Below, piece by piece: positions 56,030-64,000 of a stretch of DNA of 64,000 nt. Each line of letters starts with the position of its first letter. Within the stretch, counting starts at the first letter, position 1. The stretch spans positions 9,653,532 to 9,717,531 of the forward strand of contig OZ020268.1 in assembly GCA_963971225.1 (NCBI GenBank). Reading direction: 5' to 3'. Position numbers and translations under genes: made by a program. Origin of the DNA: Melieria omissa (lineage: Eukaryota > Arthropoda > Insecta > Diptera > Ulidiidae). The notes under the pieces were generated by a model. The model saw only the letters and a program-made list of their open reading frames with translations. It was not told where the DNA came from and did not search any database.

Positions 56030-56986
56030 GACTGTATATAAAAGAGAGTGGCAGTATGTGTGTGGCCGCATCACGCTCAAACGGAACGGCCGATTTTCAT
56101 GGGGTTTATTTTGTTCGATTCGTATTAAGTCAGTTCAGGTTCGTGCGAAAAGAAAATTCCAGAAAATCTATTGGGAAACTCGGAAAATCCATGCCATCTT
56201 TGATCGTGAATTTTGCATATTTTCAGATAATAACTTTGGAACCATAAGTCACACATCAATTAAATTCACTACGAACTTACTATTTAGTCATGTCCTACGA
56301 CAGAGGGAATGGGGCGGGTATTGAACGAGGGGGTGTGGCACCACCCATACAAGCTAAATCTTAATAATGAAATATCTTTGAAATTGTAAGGCGCACAGCA
56401 TTGAAATTTGGTATAGCGTCGACCCATAGATGAGTCATTCTACTGGTAAGATTTGATGGGCGTTGGACAAGGGGCGTGGCATATTTTTTGTGACCCAAAT
56501 ATTTCGCTGAACTATAAGTCGCACAGCAATGAAATTAAGTACGAACCTACCATTTATTCATATATTTCGACAGAGGGAATGGGGCAAGTATTGGACGAGC
56601 GGGCGTGGCACCACCCATACGAGCCAGATCTTAATAATGGAATGTCTTCCAAATTGCAAGTTGTACAACACTGAAATATAGTACCCTTTCGTCCCATAGA
56701 TGAGTAGTTCTAATCATAAGATTTGATGGGCGTTGTACAAGGGGCGTGGCACATTTTGGCACCGCCCATATAATTCAAATCCGGTTCAAGCACAGTCCAT
56801 TTATTTACTGAAACTTAGCAGCAACATTGCTTATTTGTGGACCTCGATTGCGTTAGCAGTAACTCCTCCTCTTCCTTTAATTGGTTTTCTTCGTCAATTT
56901 GCATTGCCATAGATTTGCCATCTTGCGTATTTCATTATAAAAAAATAACAAATGTCGTGCGAGACAAAGTTCGCGGGGTCAGCTAG
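56030..56986 (+). mobile_element. Helitron-type element, second copy, plus strand
   Basis: The 3' end GCGGGGTCAGCTAG at 56986, followed by T, matches the terminus of the element at 7073. Inside are 270-bp repeats: ATTTGATGGGCGTTG at 56451 and 56721, with ACAAGGGGCGTGGCA and GGCACCACCCATAC. These are the minus-strand equivalents of the units at 7179-8545. The left end, near 56033, has CTGTATATAAAAGAGAGTGG...CAAACGGAACGG, which aligns with the internal 5'-terminus-like segment of the first element. The true 5' TC end is not certain. No coding capacity. Confidence 0.72.
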
Positions 56987-58190
56987 TTTAGATTATTCTT
57001 GAAAGACAATAATTAGAATATATGAGCCATAACTTAGTTGCTTTTGTTAAGAAGAGTATGGAGGAAATCTTGCAAGAACATTAGGAAAGCTTGGTTTTTA
57101 CTTAGTCTCAGTAGGTTCAACCAACTTTAAAGTCTGAGGTATCAAACTTTTACCTAGGTAGCGGTATTAGTAAACTTGAATTAGCTTGAATCGCTAAAAC
57201 TATGCCTATGGTCTGAGGACAATTCTAGAATATTGATTGTGCTAGTCAGTTGATGAGAAGAAAGATGTTTTGTACTGAATGGGTCACTTTAGCACCGAAT
57301 AAACTCATCATTCTTCCGGGTTTCTTCAGAACTAGTACCTTCAGTAACTAGTATCCTCGAGATTTTCTTCAGAATGAGTCAAGATAGTGGAACTAGTCAA
57401 CTGTCATTTCAAAGATCGATATTGGTCACTGGTTTCTTAGGAAGACAAAGTCAACGCCATGTGTTCTTGCATCTGTAGCTGCATGTGTTATCTTAGGTCT
57501 TTTTACTCTGCGGTTCTTAGGAATGAACTGTCGAATGGGTCAACTATCTGCATACTCTTAGATTTTCAGGTTGAAGCTATCTACCTTTTAAATGCCTTTT
57601 GAAAAATCAATATTCTCTACTAGTCCCAAATTCGAGGTCGTCTTCCTCTAATTGTTTCTCCGGAAGAATCCTCGAAAGCAAACATTGTTCAATGAAGGCT
57701 TGTTCGACACGACAGCACTGAATGTAAAAATCGCTTTGGTTTGTTTGACGTAGAGATTCTTAGCGAGTGAGGCAGTCACGTGCCGCCGTGTGGCCATAAC
57801 CAGAAGCTTTCATTAAAGCTGCTTTTCGTATGCTGTGCATTTATATTTGGCTTTTCTTATTGTTCTTGACTTTCCTGTTGCTTCAGCGACTTGATGCGGG
57901 TTTTATTTATGTTATTGTTTGCATGTGAAGGAATATTTTTTGGCAAATGGCAGCGCTTACAACGAACAGCCAACGGCTTCATGCTAGCGGCGGCAGAACA
58001 ATAGTCGCGCTGGTAATAACATTTATTTTTATAGGCCACTTAAAATTTAACTGCTTTAGAACTTCATAAACACAAAACACACGGCAACGCAACGCAACGC
58101 ATACAAACACACGCACACACACACACACATAGGAAGTTAACGTAGTTAACGCATGTGAGCACATGTTACTGCATGTGAAAGCGTCTTTCT
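56987..58190. other. Non-coding spacer, no gene seen
   Basis: No repeat family or gene recognised. CTTCAGAA and ACTAGT words recur irregularly at 57320-57420. CA repeats lie at about 58108-58130. Confidence 0.42.
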
Positions 58191-58231
58191 TTTCTCCTAT
58201 GCTGTGAGTGTGTGTGTGTGTGATTGAGTGT

Positions 58232-58335
58232 TTGCTATAAAAGCGCTCAACTCTTTTTCTTTGCCGCCGCCTTTTTCGCGTTTTTGTGCCGCAGAAAATA
58301 TAAAACCGACTTCAATCCGCCACTTCAGTGCAACG
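58232..58335 (+). promoter_or_regulatory. TATA-initiator-like core promoter
   Basis: TATAAAA at 58299-58305 is followed at the expected distance by an initiator-like TTCAGTG whose A is at 58327, putting the TATA at about -28. A second TATAAAAG lies at 58236. The initiator is followed closely by GGAAAGGTGCGA, a possible weak 5' splice site. The frame starting downstream (from ATG at 58355) has no recognisable domain and runs into a GT repeat. Either a real fly promoter or a chance pair in AT-rich sequence; only transcription data could tell. Confidence 0.3.
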
Positions 58336-59815
58336 TCCGGAAAGGTGCGAATTTATGTACTTGTTGTGTGATATGATCGTAAATTTTGGCTGTCGAAAAA
58401 AAAGTATGTGCAGGTGTTTTATTTGCTATCTCGGGCAGTCGCCTTGCTTGAGCAGCCGCCAGCTGGGTTACGGTTTTACTTGGCTCGACTTGCAGCTGCT
58501 GTACGAGCATTCACAAGCAGACGTTTTGAAATATAGCCAAAAGGAAAACAACAACAACAAACGAGCAAAAACAATAGGCCTGCTGCCAGCAAAGCAGTGG
58601 TTGCTGAATTGGTGTGTGTGTTTGTGTGTGTGAGTGGGTGTTGTTAACACAGAGTAAAATGTGTTATTTATGATTTTATTCTGGTTTGGATTTTTATGAG
58701 TTTTTTAAGAAAATTAGTAGCTGCTTTTTTTTCATGGGCGTTTAACGATTTCAAGTGCGGCCAACTTGAAGTCACTTAAGTCGTTGTGAGTTGGGAGGCA
58801 TTTAGACAAATTAAAATCTTGCATACATTTTGGCGTTTAAACGAATTGGTTCGTAAATGTGTTCAAGTAAGTTTTAATCGACTTGTTTTTAGTTAACATT
58901 GTAATTACGCCCACTTGTGAGTGCGTTTTTAATATTTGCAGTCAAAATAAACATGGCTCATGATGATTTCAACACTGATTTTGTGGTCAAAATGAACATA
59001 AATGCCAGATTTTCTTTTTGAATGAGCACTTTTTCCTATATGGAAGAACACTTTGATATGAAAATTTGAATGAAAAGTTTACCAATTTTTTTGTAATCGA
59101 ATATGTTCCAAATTCCGAGATAATATCTTGAGTTATTCGATCGTTATTGTGCATTAGAGACAATTAATAGATGGACAATCAAACATTTCGACGCATAAAT
59201 GGTCGGACGTAGGTAAAAATCGATAGACCTAAAGTCAGATGTATGAAAATTTATTTCGATTGTATGATTAAAAACAAAACTATATCGATCAACACTTCTC
59301 CTGAGTGTAAGAAACTCAAATCCATACTTCAGCTCATTAGCCAAAACTCGAAAAGAAAATTTTTGAGATGCATTAAATCGCAACAATCACTTAGCGAAGC
59401 AGTTAAATCTCCTTTAACAATTCATTAAACGCATAAACAACACTGGTCACCCACACACTGGTGAATCAGCCCACACACACATATGCACACACACTGCTGC
59501 ACTTTCCAGGTCCAGCATCACTTTTCATACGTGCAATGTCCGTTGCTTGTTTGCATACGCGCGTCGGTCGCGGTGCGCGACAAATCGACTACATTAAAAT
59601 AATCATCAACAGCATTAAATTTGTAATTAAATCGCACAATCAGTCGGTCAACAATTAATAATTAAATGCTGACAGTGACCGCCAACGACTGGCGCACAGT
59701 GCCCAAAATACAAAAACAATAACAACGACCAGCGAAACGCGAAACATTGTCGCTGTGGCTGCAATAAACAATAAAGCAACCGACGCGGTTCTTCGCTGGT
59801 TATGTAACTACCCGG
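58336..59815. other. Non-coding spacer, no gene seen
   Basis: GT repeats at 58612-58636 and CA-rich text at 59466-59492. Short frames have no domain. The 59520-59800 part is GC-richer and looks unique. Confidence 0.42.
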
Positions 59816-59819
59816 TAGG

Positions 59820-61745
59820 AAAATTATTACGAAAAAACAAAGTTGATTTTTTTAAATTTTATAATTAAATTTTGTAATTTCTTTAAGAAGAATTGTTGTT
59901 TTTATGTGGATTTGCTTTGCTTTTGCTTTTGATTTTTGTAAATTATTCAATTAATTTTTGAACTATTTTTTTTTAAGAATTTGGTTAAGGTGAACGAAAA
60001 TTTTCAAGAGATATTTAAAATAAGGAATTTTATTTAATAATTTTTTTTTTAATTTTTTTACTAGTAATTTATTTAATAATTTTTTTTTAGGTAAAACAAA
60101 TATTGAAGAAAACGCAAACTGGTTACTTTAATTAAAAAATTACAAATAAAAAATTAAAAATATCTACAAAGTAAAAAATTCCTTTTAAAGAAATATAAAT
60201 ACGTAAACTAAAAAATGTTTGTTTAGATAAAAAAATGCATAAAATTATTGAAAAAGATAAAAATTGTAAAAAACAAATTTAAAAAAATGTTTTAATTCTA
60301 TGTTTTCATTTCTGGTTAAAAAAGTTTGTTGAAAACAGTGTTGGAAAAAATAAATTTGTTGCATTAATGAAAATAATATACATATATGAAAATAATAATA
60401 AAAAAAACAAATAAAAAATAAAAAAAATAATAATAACAAATTTGCAAAACGAAAAATTTCTTTTAAATGTAATGGAAAATAAAATTGCTTATAAAAGAAA
60501 TCGTTTTTTTAATGTTATAGGATATAATAAAAGCAATATTACAAGCAAAGTTGAAGTTTCTAAAATGTTAACTTTAAGTAAATCTACATTTGCTTTAACT
60601 TAATGTTAAAAAGATAATTTTTTGTTTGAGGTTTTGAATCAAAATCGAAAAAAACAAAATAGGGAAAATATTTTATAAATTTTGTTGTTGTTGTTGTTGT
60701 TTGTTGAGAAAATGTTTAAGAAAAAAATTATTATTAAAATTTTTTGTTTTATTTATTAAAATTATTTGTGTTAATTTCTTAATAAAACATTTTTTAGAAA
60801 AAATTTATCGAGGAAAAAATGTGTTTTGACTTTATTATTATTTAAAAAAAAAAAATATATAAAAAAGTTTTAGGAAAAATGAAATTTTATTATTATAAGT
60901 TTGAAGTTTGAAGTTGAAAAAATTATTATTAAAATTATTTGTTTTATTTATTTTCTATAATTAAAATTATTTGTGTTGATTTCTTAGTAATTAATTTTTT
61001 AGAGAAAATGTAGGTATCGAGGAAAAAATGTGTTTTGGGACTTTATTATTGCTTAGTTTATTTGTGGAAAAAAATTATAAAAAAAGTTGTAAGAAAAACG
61101 AATTTTTATTATTTTAAGTTTGAAATTTGAATTTTGTTAGAAAAAATGTTTCGAGGAAAAAATGTGTTTTCTGACTTTATTATTATTGAATTTATTTACT
61201 AAAAAACAATTTGTAAAAAAAAATTACTTTTTCTTTTCTTTTTGTTTTTGGTTTTTGGTTTTTTTTTTTTTTTTGGTGAAAACAAAATTATAAAAAAAGT
61301 TCTTAGAAAACCAATTTTGATTCTTATAATTTTAAAGTAAAATGTGCAGAGAAACAAAAATCTATTTAAAATGAAACAATAAAACAATTAACATTAAAAA
61401 CCTTAATTTTTTTAGTTACAAATTTCTCTTCTGAAAAAGAAAATTTTTTGTTAATGTTACGAAAATAAAACTTTGTACATAAAAAATGAAGGATATGATT
61501 ATTATTATTTTATTATTTTTATTTATTAATTTTTTTCGATTTTTATTAAATTTATTAAAAAAATTATTAGTTGTTTTTAATTTTTAAACATTTTTTTGTA
61601 CAATTACAACAACAATTATTGCGCAAAATAGATTTAAAAGAAAAAAGTTAAATTTCTGTTAATTTTTTTAAATTACAAAAACCCTTAAATTGTTTTTTTA
61701 TTGAAAAAATTTTAATTAAAAAAAAAATAAACTTCTCTAGATTTC
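59820..61745. repeat. Extremely AT-rich block with degenerate repeats
   Basis: Nearly 2 kb dominated by A and T. The phrase TCGAGGAAAAAATGTG (or ATCGAGG...) followed by TTTTGACTTTATTATT recurs at 60808, 61017 and 61151, and AAATTATTATTAAAATT at about 60727 and 60917. This suggests old tandem copies of a roughly 130-210-bp unit. Poly-T of at least 13 lies near 61260-61274. No gene is possible to support. Confidence 0.75.
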
Positions 61746-64000
61746 AATAAAAACTATTTCTACGGAGCACACATTGGTCCACAAAAAGCCCTTCTTTTAG
61801 TTGTTCATGAGTGTGTTGGTTAGTGCAAGGGGTGGAGGGCGGACGAAAAATCAATGTCCTTTAATGAGCAGACCACAAATGAAAATGCGTAAACCAGTGC
61901 GTATGCAAAGTGCGCGTCAAATACACACGCAAAGCCAGTTGTACGGCTGCATTGTATGTGTGTGTGAAGGTTACGCGAACAATGCAAACACACATTGCCA
62001 CGACGCATCTGTACACATTGGCATGAAATGTGGCGCCACATATGGCGACCGCAAGCCTTGCATTGGTGCTGATGCCGCGATGCCAACCGCTCGGTCACAC
62101 TCATTTATGCCGCCTGCCAGGACTCAGTTTTCATTTTCATGGCAGTTTTCATTACATTTTAAACTCTTTTCGTAATTTGTTGTTGATTTTGTGCCGTCAA
62201 TTGCTGACAGCGAAAATTATACGCGCCCAACAAACCGAAGCTTGTCGTTGTGACAGTCTGTGTGGTTGTCTGTGTGTGTTGGTTTTGGGTGGAATTTGAA
62301 ATGTATTTTAATTTTTAAAGCGAAATTGTTAACTCACGCATTACGCACACATGGACCTAAATATGGAACCATACCAATTTGTATGTGTGTGTGTGTGTCC
62401 ATATGTCCATACATTGTATTTGACAGGGTTATATGACCATACGACAGACTGTTATATATCCATTTGACTGTGCTTTGCTGTTGTCGCTGCCATTGTGCTG
62501 TCAATTTTGTAATACTTATGTAAGTATGTGTGTGTGCGTGGGGCATCATACACAAACACACACACAGACACATGCGTACGCGCACTTTTGTTGGCAAGCA
62601 TGAACGCACACTTTGGCTTTAATTACATTTCAGACGTTATTAAGTAATTAACCTCGACGCCTTCGCCACTTGGTGCAAGCAACACACACACACACACACA
62701 CATTGAGCCAGCCTTTTCAACGCTTTCGCTGCGCCATACACCTTTTCCTGGGATTTCTTTAGCGTTGCTGCTGCCATATTAAATGTCTACGCTCCTCGCT
62801 GACTGTGGGCCGAGCGAGCGTCATGTGGAAGGCTGCTCGGAACTGTAGCGGCTAGCGCTGTCTTTTTGGCGAATATTTTGCCACACACACACACAGCGCA
62901 TCGCAGTGTGGGCGCGGAGACTCGAGAGAGAGAGGACGAAAGAGTAGCAGAATTTCATGCTCTTATTACATAATAAAGTAATTAGCCTTAATTAGATTGT
63001 AATGCTCTTTGCTAGCGGGAATTTCTTTTAGCCAACAACACACACATTGAAACCTGCTGTTGCCAATCTTTTTGGTTTTGGTGCGGATTAATTGTGCTTA
63101 CTTGTAAAGTCACCAACGGTGGCGTGCTTCCTTTGGTGGCTTCTGGTGACTGGCTGCACAGACTTCCGTCTGTTGCGCAATGAAAACGTCGCGTTTGCTG
63201 CATTCAAATCGACTAAATTTCGTTAATTCACAGCGTTCTGTAACATGTTTCTTGCTGTTTTATATATTAATTTAATTTTTGTTTTCAATTTCAAACACTC
63301 AATGTCGCCAAATTAGTTCTTTTGCCTTCCTTGCTTTGTAAGTGAATCGAATTTCAAACGCAGACATTTTGCTTATCTGAACTTTTGCATATTTGGCCGC
63401 ATTTAAGAACGTGAATTCAAGTAACCTTTGCTCCTTGAATCTGCAACACCTTTGTGTTCCCCAGCGACAAAGGTGAAATTATGGCTTGGCGTCTAATTAT
63501 CGCGCAAGGAGGAATATACAACGTGGGGCAATGTGCGGCAATGCAAATTTGCCGTAATCTCTGCGGCTTGAATAGCTTTTAGTATCATTGAGTTTATTGA
63601 GTATTATTGAGTTTGAAGCACCTAAAACAGTGGAAGGAGGCGCATTAGCATTGAGTGTGGCTTAGAAGTTAAAGCATATCGCGATTATGACACCATCAAA
63701 GCGAAGGCGCTATTATTTTAATGTTTCAATGGTAAAAATAAAAACATAAAATTTTTAGGCAGACAAATAGATTCGAATAAGTTTCAGAATATCTTTCAAG
63801 TTTACAGTGTCAAGTGGATTTTCCAAGTAGAATGTTGAAGATTACTTCATTATAATCTAATTTCATTCAAATGCAGTAGGGATCAAAGAAGAGAATGAAT
63901 GTAATCGAGAGAGATCTTTTTACTAAATTGAGTTTGTTTCAAGTGCTTCGGTTTGGCAGCGGTTCTTCCAATAACTATTTTCGGAAAGAATGTGGTTAAT
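61746..64000. other. Single-copy-looking block with CA/GT repeats to the window end
   Basis: No gene called. Frames at 61801-62175 and 61820-62104 overlap on opposite strands. GT at 62380-62398, CA at 62558-62572, 62681-62702 and 62882-62895, and a GAGA tract at 62924-62935. The 62600-63200 part is GC-richer and looks unique. Nothing recognised from 63250 to 64000. Confidence 0.45.

Overview
The window is nuclear DNA of an insect, most likely a higher fly (Schizophora, perhaps a tephritid fruit fly). The evidence is indirect: high A+T, very many (CA/GT)n and CAA/TTG runs, mariner-family transposases, Helitrons, LINE 3' ends with (TAACC)n or (CTAC)n tails, and tRNA-derived SINEs. No marker gene is present, so species and family are inference.

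I find no intact host protein-coding gene, rRNA or functional tRNA in 64 kb. Nearly all longer open frames are chance readings through CA/GT, CAA/TTG or GAA repeats, or pieces of dead transposons. The window is best read as the inside of a very large intron or a long intergenic region. Two sites on the + strand, near 14265 and 53466, look like fly recursive-splice (ratchet) sites: a pyrimidine-rich acceptor fused to a 5' splice site, with a second 5' splice site 39 and 71 bases downstream. They hint at a giant + strand intron but do not prove it.

Layout. 0.8-1.7 kb: LINE 3' fragment and a TTAA-flanked MITE. 2.0-2.4 kb: 176-bp tandem duplication. 4.8-6.8 kb: a larger tandem duplication whose second copy holds a dead mariner with TIRs and a TA target duplication. 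7.07-8.67 kb: a Helitron-type element filled with 267-bp repeats. 11.5-12.3 kb: unclassified repeat. 15.3-16.3 kb: GAA-rich tract with a broken Glu-rich reading frame carrying a recurring motif. 17.5-18.2 kb: 112-bp tandem array. 19.6, 23.5 and 34.4 kb: three copies of one unclassified dispersed repeat. 24.6-28.9 kb: SINE, LINE fragment, 10-copy tandem array, 220-bp duplication, LINE 3' end. 31.0 and 52.1 kb: two inverted copies of a TIR element. 35.5 kb: second copy of the TTAA MITE. 42.9-46.2 kb: dense transposon cluster with a LINE tail, an internally deleted Tc1/mariner element, a SINE, a LINE split by a solo LTR, and another LINE end. 48.1-48.9 kb: another TTAA MITE and a mariner fragment. 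51.9-53.3 kb: (CAAGT)n array, TIR element and degenerate repeats. 55.3-57.0 kb: deleted mariner and a second Helitron relative. 59.8-61.7 kb: extremely AT-rich block. The intervening segments are single-copy-looking, rich in CA and CAA microsatellites, and carry no gene I can support.

There is no genetic pathway here. The history is one of repeated insertion, internal deletion and local tandem duplication. The clearest nested event is the solo LTR inside a LINE; the clearest dated order is the mariner insertion into one arm of a duplication.
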